Positions 10,870-21,694 of a stretch of 64,000 nucleotides of DNA are shown one piece after another. Each line of letters starts with the position of its first letter. Position 1 is the stretch's first letter. Below the pieces are notes generated by a model, which made no database searches, was not told where the DNA came from, and saw nothing but the letters and a program-made list of their open reading frames with translations. The translations under genes and the position numbers were made by a program. The DNA is taken from NCBI RefSeq assembly GCF_003589595.1, contig NW_020653713.1, positions 1,091,356-1,155,355 on the forward strand, written 5' to 3'. Origin of the DNA: Hyposmocoma kahamanoa (lineage: Eukaryota > Arthropoda > Insecta > Lepidoptera > Cosmopterigidae).

Positions 10870-11285
10870 AATGGGAAACTTCCGGTCCACAAAATTTATT
10901 AAAGAAGTAAAGTTTAAAGAAAGGCTGTAACAATATAAAAGTAAATGTAAAAAAACAGGTATAACAGTATAAAACACTCCCTACACTTTATTATTAAGGC
11001 ACTTACCCCTAAATGGGCCCAGAAACTGAATTACAGAAATAGATACATAAAGGCTGTAGACTTATAAATTATTACACATGATTACCTGATTAACAGCTCA
11101 GGCTGTTGTGGCGGTCGAGCTGGGAGTGACCGTGGTACGAAAACAAAATGAGAAAGTGAAGGAAGATGGAAGAATTCAAATTTAAAATTTAAATACAAGT
11201 AAAATAAAAAAAATTATAAGATACAAGAGAAGAGAGGCGATACAAAGAGGTGAGAAGACGGTGTAAGGAGGTCACACCGTCACAG
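10870..11285 (+). repeat. H-family dispersed repeat, copy 1
   Basis: Shares ordered blocks with 26890-27305 and 59085-59815: AAAGGCTGTAA, AAACACTCCCTAC, a CACTTACCCC block, AACAAAATGAGAA, and a GGTCACACCGTCACA end. Non-coding, and the class could not be determined. Confidence 0.5.
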
Positions 11286-11445
11286 ACGTAAGCTTGGGTT
11301 CCACTCCACCCCTGTGTTGTAGATATTCTAAGGATTCGCACGAAACGTTACGCTTCCACGTTCACATGGCGAACGGCTATGGAGTGGAAAACTGCCTGCA
11401 AACTTATTCCCTAAACAAAGGCGAAAAGGCGGTGCCTGCTCCCTA
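11286..11445 (-). pseudogene. LINE-like fragment related to 24612-25000
   Basis: Nucleotide similarity to the proximal part of the minus-strand frame at 24612-25000: shared TTGGGTTCCAC, TGTAGATATTCTAA against TGTGGATATTCCAA, ACGCTTCCACxTTCA and GGCTATGGAG. No open frame remains. Confidence 0.5.
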
Positions 11446-11467
11446 GAAAATAATTTAGAAAAGTTTA

Positions 11468-11605
11468 GGAAATGAAACTATTTTTCCGGATTTAAATCGC
11501 GTATATTTGTTTTTTCAAACAAATCGACGTTTCGAAACGTCGGTTTGTTTGTGTTTGAAAAAACAAATATACGCGATTTAAATTCGGAAAAATAGTTTTA
11601 TTTCC
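11468..11605. repeat. 138-bp palindrome (HP repeat)
   Basis: Two arms of nearly 69 nt are reverse complements around the central TTTCGAAA: GGAAATGAAACTATTTTTCC on the left returns as GGAAAAATAGTTTTATTTCC on the right, and CGCGTATATTTG returns as CAAATATACGCG. Only a few mismatches or short gaps. Single arms occur at 21541, 43471, 45160 and 55412, so the palindrome is two inverted arms of a dispersed repeat. Confidence 0.85.
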
Positions 11606-11607
11606 TA

Positions 11608-11745
11608 TGTGTAACAATCGCGAAAACCTAAGAACTCGATATGTACATTAGAAAAGTTTGTTTCCAAATTGGTTCTACCGGGATTTGAACCCGACACCTC
11701 GTCGTTTAGCGCCTGCGGTGTTAGCCAACGAGGTCGTTTGAACAT
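11608..11745 (-). mobile_element. SINE-D copy, tRNA-like
   Basis: In reverse complement it has an A-box-like GTTGGCTAACACCGC and a B-box GGGTTCAAATCC, followed by the CCAATTTGGAAACAAAC body and the ATCGCGAAAACCTAAG stretch. Pol III-type head; matches the copy at 33960-34065. Confidence 0.6.
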
Positions 11746-11818
11746 ATTTTCTTTTAGTTATGTGTTTTTTTGTTGCAAAAAAATATAACAATAATGTTTT
11801 GTGTTTTTTTATAATAAT

Positions 11819-11992
11819 AAGTCACGGAATGAACAAGTAGCGTGTCTGGTGGTAAGCGACACGCCTGTCTCTAACAGTTGCAGTGCCACTAAGAGCTTTA
11901 AATCACAAAGAGCTGAGTAGCACTGCCACTGCGTCTGATACCCAGAGACATAAGTTGACAAGTCCCACGTGCCTGTAATTTCACCATACGCC
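11819..11992 (+). repeat. F-family copy, 5' two thirds
   Basis: Runs from GTCACGGAATGAACAAG through TGCAGTGCCACTAAG and CACAAAGAGCTGAGTAG to GTAATTTCACCATACG. The inner fold-back pair is still clear. A 61-codon minus-strand frame here recurs in F copies but is a by-product of the repeat. Confidence 0.75.
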
Positions 11993-13157
11993 ATTACAAA
12001 TTATGAGAGCAACGACCTCTTCGTGATAAGTGTTAATTTACCAGATTATAGATCCCCCAGGAAGGCACGGGCCTCCCCTCGAACTTGATATTATATTGAC
12101 AATTTAGCAATTCATGTCTGTTCCGGTTCGGGAGGGGATTTGGTGATATCAATCTGCCAGACAATAACGCAAATTAGGGGGCCTACCACAACTTCTTAAA
12201 ACAGTATTACTTTAACCTTACATTGACTTTTCGTACCATAACGCATTTAAAGTAAGCTTTTTATAATGTTAAAACTATGATGTTTTATTGGCAGCTTTGT
12301 GACTATTCATTTACTCAGTTCGTACTATGACGCGACTTTAACATTAAATTAATATTGCTCTTGTGTCAAATTTAGCAATCTTAAAATAGCTACACGGATG
12401 CAATGGAAACTATATTATTTTCAGTTTTATTGTCTTAATATTGATTTGTAATGATTAAAAGTTAAATTGAACTTATTTATTTACATATACCTCTTCAATA
12501 TTTTGTTTATTTTTTATTTATTAGCACATAGTAAATAATTTTTCGTTAAATAAAAATACGCAGTGTTTTATATGTTTGTTATATGCTCCTTGGCGAAACT
12601 AACAGTTGACACTAGACTATAGTTCCGAATTCACAACGTGACTATCAAGACTCAGCTTGTTTTATTTATTTTTCTTCATGAAAATGCGGAATAATTAATG
12701 AAAACAACGTAATTTTAACAGATTTTATTATTATATAGTTTTCTTTTTTTAACAGTCAAAACAACTTAAACATATACTTAAACATTATAACTACGATAAG
12801 ATGGTTCGGAAGATCAAAAACGAAAGAGACGGCATTATATAGTTCACATAGCGTTATCTCTTTCCTATTTTTAGTAAGGAATAGACAATATAGGGAATCA
12901 TTCGTTCTTTCTATCACTTTTGCAATAATACATGACTTGGTTGGCAGGTTCGTACGTTCGTACGAATATGAGTAATATTATAATAACCTTACTTTAAGCC
13001 TATATTGAAATAAGATTGTTTTTGGAAAGGTTATGGTAGACCCCCTGATCTCAAGCTACAGGATTTGAGGACAACAATACGCCGACGATTCTACTAAGAA
13101 CACCCAGATCAAAATGTTTCGAAATTGGGATTAACAGGATTTGAACCAAGGCCTTGC
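11993..13157. other. no recognised feature (1.2 kb)
   Basis: AT-rich. A tRNA-like scrap with GGATTTGAACCAAGGCC lies at 13138-13157, right beside E copy 2. A small palindrome, TTCGTACGTTCGTACGAA, is near 12950. Confidence 0.5.
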
Positions 13158-13165
13158 AGTAACAC

Positions 13166-13803
13166 CAGAGAACAATAAATACAGTAGAAGTGGTTAGTTA
13201 GCGTCTGACGCGTACCAAATATCGGTCACACTCGAACTCAGTCCGCCATTTTTATATGGTATGATTGTGTCATTCTTTCGTGCAAATTCTCTACAATCCT
13301 AGAAAAATACCTTATTGTGTTGTTTTGGAGAGCAAAAATGATAACCGCACCTAAAATATCATCCGTGGTGGTATTTCATATTATCGGAAAGCCTTATATT
13401 AAGTTTCAACTTTCTGTTTATCGAAATAAAGAAACGAAAGTAAAGCTTATACATCTGCAATACGGTCACTTCTTTTTTGGAGAACTAAATTAAGAATTCC
13501 AATTCGTCGTCGTTCAGCAAAAAACCTCTAGATGGCAGCACATTGATTGAAATTTCAATATAATATCAAAACGTCGTAACTTGCAGTAATAGGCATTGAT
13601 GGTATTGAACTTTCAACTTTATGCCAACGCAGTAAAGTTTAAATTATATTAACAATCCAGAATTTGTTATTCCTTTTTAAATTTGAAAATACGACCAATC
13701 AAGATTTTGTAGTGTTTCAAATTAGAAATGTGTCAGTTTTGGTGACATCGGTTCTTATAATAATAGAGACTTAAGGCATTTCCATTGGTTTTTTCCTTCC
13801 GTG
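13166..13803 (+). mobile_element. E element copy 2 (P-superfamily-like), reference copy
   Basis: 638 bp, from CAGAGAACAATAAATACAG to TTTTTTCCTTCCGTG, flanked on both sides by AGTAACAC (13158-13165 and 13804-13811), a perfect 8-bp target duplication. Plus-strand bases from 13307 read IPYCVVLESKN, a THAP-like N-terminus whose ATG is ATA and whose second cysteine is Ser. A possible GT...TTTCxG intron follows the YYRK codons. After that the element is non-coding. THAP domain, CA/TG ends and 8-bp duplication together point to the P superfamily; that is inference from family knowledge, not a full transposase. Confidence 0.8.
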
Positions 13804-13811
13804 AGTAACAC

Positions 13812-14805
13812 TATTAAACCATAAAAGTCAATCTCTGAAATTGTACAGCCAACTCTAAAAATCAATTGTTTCTAAGTTACAGGTTTTTTCCATGGTGACA
13901 GATTGACTGGTAAGTGGCATTTATCATTCTTTCGACGTAGTCGGCAAAGAAGTAGGTGAGGTAGTAGGTAACCCAAGGAGCACACTTTAAATGCCTTAAA
14001 ACTGTTATATCTACAAACAGTCTTCATATGGTATTGATTTAGATAATAGTTCTCTATAAATGGTTTTAGAAAAAAGAAATTGTTCTTATAGACTTATTTC
14101 ACTCAAGTCAAAATTTTAACACCTTCTTAATATCAAACAACTTAATTAGGTTAATCTCGCTTAAGATTTACTCTTATAGACCTTATTTTAAGTTCATCTA
14201 TAAAACAACTAATTATTTTTAGTAAAATTGTTCGATACACATCCAGTAGAGTCTATTAATAGACTAAAAACTAGTGTTCTTAAGTTTATTCTAGATATAT
14301 TTAATTTATAGACATTCTGTAGTGTTTGTACTTATTGACAAACACGTTATAGCGCGTCTTCAGTACATTTTATTAAAAAAAATACTACAATTAGGGTTTT
14401 TACTCTATTTGACGTTGTAAGAGTTCATGCAAAATGGATAAACTAAAGAATATTAAAATATATAGTGGAGGTGGGGAACCTTGGATATTAAGTCACATGA
14501 TTCAATACAATCAGCGTTGCCAATGCCAATTGTCCAAAATCTTCAAAAATCACGGTTAAAATCCTCAAATTTGGGCAGAGCAAAGTTCATGTTCCCCGCA
14601 AATTCCCCACATCTCGAATTTTCATTATTTATTGGAAATACATCGCTTAAAAATATAATAAAGAATTAAGAAACTCAAAATGTAATAATCTATTACGTTT
14701 GCTGTGAACAGAAATGTAAGTGTAAAATGTAAAAGAAAGTGTAAACAGAATGTAAAAAGTAAAACTAATTATAAAATTAGATGACCTTAAATCATTTATT
14801 TATTT
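13812..14805. other. no recognised feature
   Basis: AT-rich throughout. The 62-codon frame at 14481-14669 has no domain, and no window repeat was recognised. Confidence 0.5.
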
Positions 14806-15028
14806 TAATAATACTCGTAATAATAATGTACACACTCAACATAGCTCCGCACTAGAGAAACCCTGTGTCGCGGGTGCCATGGACACACACGTAGACAACC
14901 ACAAATTACACCCAAACGCACGAGAGAAATAAATGTAGGCCATACAAATATTTCTCCAGACCCGGGAATCGAACCTGGGACCTCTGCATGGCAGTCCGGC
15001 ATGGTAACCGTTCGGCCACCGAGGCAGT
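14806..15028 (-). mobile_element. SINE-A copy, near full length
   Basis: In reverse complement: A-box GTGGCCGAACGGTTACC, B-box CCAGGTTCGATTCC, body with GGCCTACATTTATTTCTCTC and GGTTGTCTACGTG, the GGGTTTCTCTAG block, and a tail of ATT repeats. Ends and boxes agree with the copy at 19762. Confidence 0.85.
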
Positions 15029-15780
15029 TATATTAATTATATTCAACATTAATCTGTAATCAGTCTGAACAAAAAATAATTTTTCTTTGCCTTACAAAAT
15101 TAAGTAAATTGATTATGTATTGTGCATTTGGTGACACTATGTTGACGTTAGAAATAATCAATGAGTTTCGACCTATATTTAATATTTAAAGTTGACGAGT
15201 GGTAAGTTGTGGTGTGGAAGTACCAGCTGCTCGGCTTTGTTTATCAATAGCTGATTTCGTTTTGCTTCATACCGGGGACCGGCCTAAGCGTGAAGAAATA
15301 ACCTCAATTTTGTAATGAAAATTTTATTTCTTATAACATAAGTTAGGTTTGATAGTTAGGTATAGATATCATTAAAAATTCCTTATATTTATATGACAGG
15401 GAATTTATCCACCTTTCTAGTCATATATAACACATTCCATATAATTATACAGAATAACGTTTTTTTGCGACAAATTGGATTTTTTCAATTGTTTTTTTAA
15501 ACTAGTGTTTTGAAAAGTTTTTTATTGCATAATACGCTCACTATTTTAAAATGTATTAACTATAAAAAATTTTAAAGTTATCGACTTTATACTAACGTTA
15601 TCGCTTAGAAACATCGCGTTTTGTAGACAATCATAAAAACTTCATAGGAGTGAAAGTTCTTCTACAAATCAACTGCACTAAAGCAAGTAAAAATAATCTT
15701 TTCGTATTCTAAAGTTTTTCTATAGATTAGACAGTTGGGAGCATTTCGTCTATAGCTTTAGACTAGTGAGCGTCTGCTAA
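15029..15780. other. no recognised feature
   Basis: AT-rich DNA with no repeat and no open frame of note. Confidence 0.5.
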
Positions 15781-16130
15781 CACTACTCCGCGGAACTGTA
15801 TCGCGGTGTCTTACGTCAGTTGCCAAGTAAACTAGACAAACCACCAAGTTCTGTGGCCGCTCGCTAGATGGCGGTAGTCGAATAATCGATTATAATGTAT
15901 ATCCTGGGCGCCAGAGAGCCTTGCTCTAGTATATAAGTAAAAAACTTGCCCACTCTCTTATCCATCACCTCAACACGAAACATACAAGCCACAGCCTGCG
16001 TTTTCATTTACCACGTACCACGGTTTAACACTGAGACTATTCTTTTTTTATTTACAGTTTAAGCGCCCTTAAACCTTGATTTGTGTTGTTGTGTTCGCCT
16101 AAAGCTCTTGCTTAGGATTTGTTATGGGTA
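15781..16130 (+). promoter_or_regulatory. TATA-containing promoter-like segment, possibly solo-LTR remnant
   Basis: A GC-richer block (TCGCGGTGTCTTACGTCAG, GTGGCCGCTCGCTAGATGGC) is followed by TAGTATATAAGT at 15928-15939 and a C/A-rich stretch. The layout of upstream GC block, TATA box and initiator-distance region is that of an LTR promoter or a pol II core promoter. I found no TG...CA ends with a duplication and no second LTR, so the class is open. Confidence 0.25.
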
Positions 16131-16160
16131 ACCTCCCTCTTTTTGGAAGTCGGTTAAAAA
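16131..16160 (+). mobile_element. G-family terminal scrap
   Basis: CTCCCTCTTTTTGGAAGTCG followed by GTTAAAAAG is one G-family terminus without a partner. Confidence 0.55.
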
Positions 16161-17529
16161 GAAAACACTTCATTAAAAATTGTCATTATTTAACTTCTTT
16201 CTGGCATTGTCATTTTCAATCACACTATTTTTATACATAGCAACAATGGACATTGTTGACCTGTGAACCAGGCCGAGTTTAGTATGATTAGGAGAATCCA
16301 TTAGGCAATTGTATAAACTTTGCGCTGCAACTGAGTTGTTTCTTTGTTTTTGTAAATGAATTAAAATCAAATCGTGAAATGAACATTTTGTGTTCTTGCA
16401 TTTCGTATATTTATTTTCAAGGCGGGTCATCGAAGAAGAAGCGGCAATAACTGTTGTGCTAGATGAAATGGTTTAGATATTTATTATTAAATACGATCTT
16501 ACAAAAAATATACGATACACATATGGATATTGTCTAAACAATGTGCTAATTTTTTACACGATAGGATGTACTTTATCCAATCATATAAAATCTTGAAAAC
16601 AGGCTGAAATAAAAGTTTAAAACGAATTATTTAAGAATAAAATATCTAACTTTCCATACAATTTTTATAAGGAGATATTTATCTTCATGTATTACAGAGA
16701 ACCTGCTACATTTTGGTTTTTCAATTCCCAAAATTTTAAAATTGCCCAGTAGTTCAACGACATGTCACGCTGTTCGCTGCTCCGTCAGTCGCCATGCATT
16801 GAGCGCTTGTCCACGACTGATCTGTGTCATATTTTCTCCGCCTGTTCTTATTTAATCATAGTAATTATCAACGTCCTGGTTGCGGGACGAGAGGGGCGGC
16901 CCCCCATACTTTAGCTCATAAAATGTAGGCTCGCGTAGAAATATCTCGCTTGGTGTATGAAAAATAGTTCTATTTTACATATACACGAGGATTTGTACTA
17001 AGCCACTGATAATGCTGTGTCAGTCGCTAAGCTTTGGTCCTAACAAATGTAAACGTCAGAGTTGACACACTAAGAACCGTAGAAAAAGCATTGCTCATTA
17101 GACATAAAGAAATATAGAATAAAATACAAATCAATGAATCCGGGATTGGGAAGAAAGGTTTTAACCTTTATTTATTTGTATTAATTCCTTATAGTTTAAA
17201 TTTCGAAGATGCTAGAGTTGCTCCCCAAGAGGTAGATTTATTATTTCACTCCATTTCGAAGAATCACGACACTTAAATTCAAACAAGGGCCACGACAAAC
17301 CGGGAGGTCCCATTTTGTTTACAAACTCCACTTTGATTGCACTAATTAAGTTAATGAACGTAATTAACTGGTCAATTAGCGAATAACAGACGTTCTTAAC
17401 ATCACGAAACGAAATTAAGACGTAATAAAATTTTGGCAAACTGTCTCTTGCGAGAAATGCCTTTGGAGTTCTAATTGAGGGAATGTTTACGTAGAAGATC
17501 GACGATTTATACGAACTGATTTATAAGGC
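16161..17529. other. no recognised feature (1.4 kb)
   Basis: Short minus-strand frames at 16173-16430 and 17212-17439 have no domain. No repeat is shared with other parts of the window. Confidence 0.5.
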
Positions 17530-18345
17530 CAGTGTTAGCGTGCAAGTTAGACCTAGGCTAACTTATCAGGTTCAGGAGCGGTAGACTTAGGGGGTCTATC
17601 GTTCGCTACTGGTGGACCCGAGCCGGCGACGTACGTATTCCACGTCTGTCTCTCAAGACTGGTGACGGGGGAGGTAACAGCTCTCCCCGAAAAGCGAGAT
17701 GGGGTTCGGCGCCCTGTTGAACCACTCACCGTCGGAGTCGCTGAAGAACGCGAAAGCGTCTCTATGACTGATGGTGAGAAGATAGAAAACCATCAGGTTG
17801 AAAAAGGCTAATTTATCAGGACAATCAAGTGTTACCATTGTGGCTGCTGCAAAGACACGGCGTAGCACACGCTGCAGGTTGGGCCAGCGAGTGCAGTGAT
17901 CTAGGTGCGATGGCGGGTGACATGTCACTTCATGCATTAATCAAATAAATGCTGGAAAGCCACAGGTCGTGAGAGGAGAGTACCTTCTACGAACGCGTGA
18001 TTTTGCAGAAGGAAGCTGCGGAGCGGAAGAGAGAGGTAACCACCCTCCTTTTAATCCACAGTAGGAGAGCCGAGTGGCGGAGGAGGCTCTATTAAGTCTT
18101 CCTTCAACCCCTATAACAGGGGTTTTGACGGTGGACATGGGGCTACCCTTAATGTACAGACCACGAGGTAGCGCGCGCGATATTCTGAAGTTGACTGAAG
18201 TTTTTCCAGCTCCACTCTAATAGGAAGGTGCCCTCGGCCGGCCGAGCGCCGTAGGAACCGTGGTAGAGTGCGAAAGTTCCCGTAGTAGTAGACATAGTCT
18301 TTCTGTTGCCACGGCAACAGATGAGGATTTCCCCACGTATAAAAA
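17530..18345 (-). pseudogene. GC-rich island with interrupted minus-strand frame
   Basis: Clearly richer in GC than its surroundings. On the minus strand one reading frame is open from 18138 to 17653 except for a single TGA at 17941-17943: 65 codons, the stop, then 94 codons with segments such as RWPNLQRVLRRVFAAATM and LTISHRDAFAFFSDSDGEWF. An overlapping frame (18317-18111) precedes it. The composition and one-stop frame suggest the 5' region of a retroelement or a decayed captured gene. I recognise no family. Confidence 0.35.
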
Positions 18346-18521
18346 AAAAGACGAACTTATCACTACCAAATTGAAGACGTCTTACAGAGAGGCCAGAGTA
18401 GCCTTAACTGACGAGCGTCTATGAAAGTAATTGATGCGTGCTGTAGGATCGTAGCAAGTGGAAGACAGTGTCTCTGCCTATCCCAAGGCAAAAAGTAATT
18501 ATGTATTTGTTTCTGTTTCAA

Positions 18522-18655
18522 AAAAGCCGTGGTAGCCTAGTAGTTTGACCTACCACCTTTTAAGCAGAGGCCAAGGCCTTATTCAAGGCCGGATTCTAAC
18601 TCTTGAGTTTGAATCCGGGCTTGCGCTTCGGAGTTTTTCGGAACTGGGGTTGTAT
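18522..18655 (+). mobile_element. SINE-E copy, tRNA-like head
   Basis: GCCGTGGTAGCCTAGTAG (A-box) and GAGTTTGAATCCGGGC (B-box), then GGAGTTTTTCGGAACTGGG. The head has a partial internal duplication (two GGCC-flanked segments). Related to 53515-53800. Confidence 0.65.
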
Positions 18656-18795
18656 GAGGTGCCATGCAATCATAGCATGAAACTACAACTCTAATGAAAC
18701 TAAATCGAAATCGATTACTAATATGACTAAAATCTTATAATTTAGAGTATACATAGATCAGACCAAACATTCCGTATATATCTTCGTATTTTCGT

Positions 18796-18976
18796 TGCCA
18801 TGCTGGACGGCGGAGCCGGGAGTAATTTTGTATGTATGGCCTACATTTATTTATCTCGTGAGTTTGGGTCTACTTTGTGGTTGTCTATGTGTATGTCCAT
18901 GGCACTCGTGATACGGGGTTTCCCTAGAGCAGGGCTATGAGTGTGTACGTAATTATTATTATTATTTGGAGAATCT
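18796..18976 (+). mobile_element. SINE-A copy, head degraded
   Basis: TGGCCTACATTTATTTATCT, GTGGTTGTCTATGTGTATG, GGGGTTTCCCTAGAGCAGG and an ATT tail are clear. The tRNA-like boxes are mostly lost. Confidence 0.75.
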
Positions 18977-19299
18977 CGGCGTTTGAAGCATAAATCTTAT
19001 AACAAGCCGCTCTGATCAACAGCGAAATTGTTCTATTGCAAGATAGTGTACGTAATTACAATAATAGTTTAAAATTAAAAAAACATATAATACAGAAAAT
19101 TTTCAATTTATTTAGTTTTTACGACTGATAAATTATTGTATGAGTATCGTGTCTTCATTAAAATTATGAAAACTTTGTACTCCGCAAGTTAAACTACACT
19201 CATTCGAAATGCAATCTTCACTTTATATTTAACTCTATAATTAATTATTGTATTTCGAGCTATGGTCGTACGTACAAAACATTCCTACAGAATATTTAT
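18977..19299. other. no recognised feature
   Basis: AT-rich linker between a SINE-A and a LINE remnant. Confidence 0.5.
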
Positions 19300-19697
19300 A
19301 GCCTTCAAATAAGATTGCTTAAGACCATTGTACCACCTAGAATTAGATATAAATTTAAAGATAATTATGACCAACTATTTCAGTACTGTAACTTTGATAA
19401 AGTTAAATTAGCAATCATAACCGAAAATTGTGGAAAAACAAAGTCGTTAAAGGTTAAAATTAGACCGAACTCATTACGTACACTATCACATCTACCTATG
19501 TATGATATACCTAAATATAACAATAATTATGGTAAAAGAGTTTAGATGTGTGAACTTCCTGTGATATTAAATAGCTTACCGAAAAATCTTATAAATGAAA
19601 TAACAGATAAAAATCCTATACAAGTCGAAAACAAATTAAAAAGATTTTATATGAAAGATCAATATCAGAGGAGGCTTACACAAACTGGTAATTGATT
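19300..19697 (+). pseudogene. LINE C-terminal fragment
   Basis: Translates as LLKTIVPPRIRYKFKDNY, FQYCNFDKVKLAIIT, SHLPMYDIPKYNNNYGKR, then a stop at the codon after V and continuation as CELPVILNSLPKNLINEI and a basic end. The pattern YGxR...PxILNSLP is the familiar end of several insect non-LTR retrotransposon ORFs. One in-frame stop and the missing RT core show a dead, 5'-truncated copy. The flanking SINE-A lies 65 bp downstream. Confidence 0.6.
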
Positions 19698-19761
19698 TAA
19701 TTGTTGTGCCTTACATATTAAGGCAACTCACTAGAAAAGGATAAATAATGAAAAAATTTAA

Positions 19762-19966
19762 CTGCCTCCGTGGCCGAACGGTTACCATACCGGACTGCCA
19801 CGCAGAGGTCCCCGGGTTCGATTCCCGGGCCGGGAGAAATATTTGTATGGCCTACATTTATTTCTCTCGTGAGTTTGGGTGTAATTTGTGGTTGTCTATG
19901 TGTGTGTCCATGGCACCCGCGACACAGGGTTTCCCTAGTGCGGGGCTATGTTGAGTGTGTGCGTTA
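19762..19966 (+). mobile_element. SINE-A, reference copy
   Basis: Best-preserved copy: CTGCCTCCGTGGCCGAACGG opens the head (A-box), GGGTTCGATTCCCGGG is the B-box, then GGAGAAATATTTGTATGG, TGTGGTTGTCTATGTGTG, CACAGGGTTTCCCTAGTG, ending GAGTGTGTGCGTTA. The head resembles a type II-like tRNA in its first and last parts. No full cloverleaf, so not a tRNA gene. The short open frames across it are by-products. Confidence 0.9.
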
Positions 19967-20324
19967 TTTTAATGTTTAATTTTGAGATTCTACCTTGAAT
20001 GTACTGTAACTTGTTATTAATATTTGTAATAAACAGTTTTAAATTAAAAATTTTTTTTACTTGAATATCACACAGAAATAAGTTAATTTGAAATTTAAAA
20101 TCAGGGTCGCCCCCTGTGCAAGCATTTGGGTCTGATAAGCATCACCTCATACCGGTATGCAGTACGTCTAGAAAGATTGGCACCGGTATAATTCACATGC
20201 AAAGATGGCCTACTTGTCGATTTTCTATCGGATACTTTTAAGAGTTTGTGCAGAAACTTTTTAATTTAATTCCATCCTTACCTTTTCTCCTTTCACCGAC
20301 TTGAAAGTTACGAAAAGTGTATTG
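19967..20324. other. no recognised feature
   Basis: Nothing beyond AT-rich DNA and the AATAAACAGTTTT stretch at 20028, which could act as a polyadenylation signal for either element upstream. Confidence 0.4.
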
Positions 20325-20458
20325 TTACGTCGTCGATTTGCTAACCATTCGCACGAAACATTTCGCTTCCTCCTTCCGAAATGTAATACAGTGCCGACAT
20401 CTGTTTCCCAAAAACTTCCATTTGGGGCTACTCAAGGTTAGAGTGAATAATATTTGTT
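20325..20458 (+). pseudogene. LINE C-terminal scrap
   Basis: Reads RRFANHSHETFRFLLPKC, then SVFPKNFHLGLLKVRVNN. The SVFPxxxxLxxFKxRVN motif ends many insect non-LTR ORFs. Frame intact over this short piece, with no RT domain. Confidence 0.5.
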
Positions 20459-20461
20459 TGT

Positions 20462-20560
20462 TATTATTGATACATAGATCGAACAAACATAATAAAATTC
20501 CTTCGAACCGGTTGGACTGAAAACCAGCGATCTAGCAATGCTCCCAAATGAGCCACGTAA
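20462..20560 (-). mobile_element. SINE-C fragment
   Basis: TTATTATTGATACATAGATCG, in two steps, then AATTCCTTCGAACCGGTTGG (B-box complement) and the head complement up to CAAATGAGCCA. Confidence 0.55.
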
Positions 20561-20564
20561 TAAC

Positions 20565-20826
20565 TTTTTAAAACAAAATTGATTGAAAAGAGATCAAATG
20601 AGGAAGTTTTGGAAAGATTTGTTACGCAATGCCGAATTTGTGAGAGTGATAACTGAGGCGAGGATGGAAGGGAAAATAAAGAGTAGAAGACCAACAATGG
20701 CAGTAAACAAATAAAAAACAAAATCAAAGTGAATACTTATAAAGAGGTCAAGGAACTGGCTATAAGCCGTGAGGAGTGGAAGAGGCTACACCGACAAGAG
20801 TCAGGCTCTCAAATAGGATGATATAT
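20565..20826 (+). pseudogene. LINE C-terminus (SETWT-type, same family as 52676 and 22590)
   Basis: Frames give NEEVLERFVTQCRICES, then KNKIKVNTYKEVKELAISRE and EWKRLHRQ. This matches the minus-strand copy at 52676-53090 (REVKKLAMNREEWRSLHR). Broken by frameshifts in the middle. Confidence 0.65.
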
Positions 20827-21540
20827 AACTTTTTACACAAACGCGTATGCGTAAAAAATGATACAAATAAGTCTTTTTAACTCGAGAAGTGAAAATTTCA
20901 ACGTGGTCCCCAGTCCAGTCGCTGGTCTACCAGCACACTTAAGAGAAATTTGTACAAATTTCTCAATTACAAAATATGTTTCAAGAGTTTAATGGGTTAC
21001 TACTATTTCCATCATCCACGCAAACTTTTGTCCACCATAGACGCTTTAAAACGTCAATGAAACCATATGTTATGTGTATATTCTAGTTAAGTATGGATTC
21101 ATAGTTAGTTTCATTTTATTATCAATTATGTTTTTCTTTAACTTAGGAGAATTTAATTAATACAAAGTTAAAATTCATAACCTATCACATCAGTAGGCTT
21201 GCCGTCTAGGAAACAAAACTAGTTTTTGTCAGTGTCGGTCAAAAGGATAATACACCTTTATGTTAAGCTTTTGTTTCACTATTGTTATAAATCTCATAAA
21301 GAACAAATGTCGAATCTTCTTCTTAAATTCTAAACTCAGTGCTGACTATAGGCCACCCGTCGTTTGTGCCATCCACAACGACCCTGTACTAGTCTCACCC
21401 GTCTACGGCCCGTGACTTTAACGATGTCGTTTTACCCGTCCCGTTACGTGTCCTACATTTTTATAAGCACTACATTCAGTTGTCGCTCTAAGAGCGACGT
21501 CACACGATGCGTTGCTGCCTTGAACTATATATTATATAAA
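20827..21540. other. no recognised feature
   Basis: The 105-codon frame beginning at 21364 runs into the HP fragment and has no domain. I see no other signal. Confidence 0.45.
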
Positions 21541-21655
21541 CGCGAAACGTTGGTTTGTTTTAAAAACAACTATATTCGCTTTAGATCCGAAGAAATAGTT
21601 TCATTTACAATGTGTAACAATCGCGAAAACCTAAGAACTCGATATATTGCAAAGT
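21541..21655. repeat. HP repeat, single arm
   Basis: CGCGAAACGTTGGTTTGTTT, then AGAAATAGTTTCATTTACAA and ATCGCGAAAACCTAAGAACT match the right arm and flank of the palindrome at 11468-11605, here without the partner arm. Confidence 0.7.
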
Positions 21656-21694
21656 CAAATAATCATTTATTCTATGGGTAAAATTTTTACACTC

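Noticed and set aside
19762..19835. possible genuine tRNA gene
   Set aside because: A and B boxes are present, but a full cloverleaf with paired acceptor stem and clear anticodon arm is not, and the sequence is followed by the SINE-A body found in many copies.
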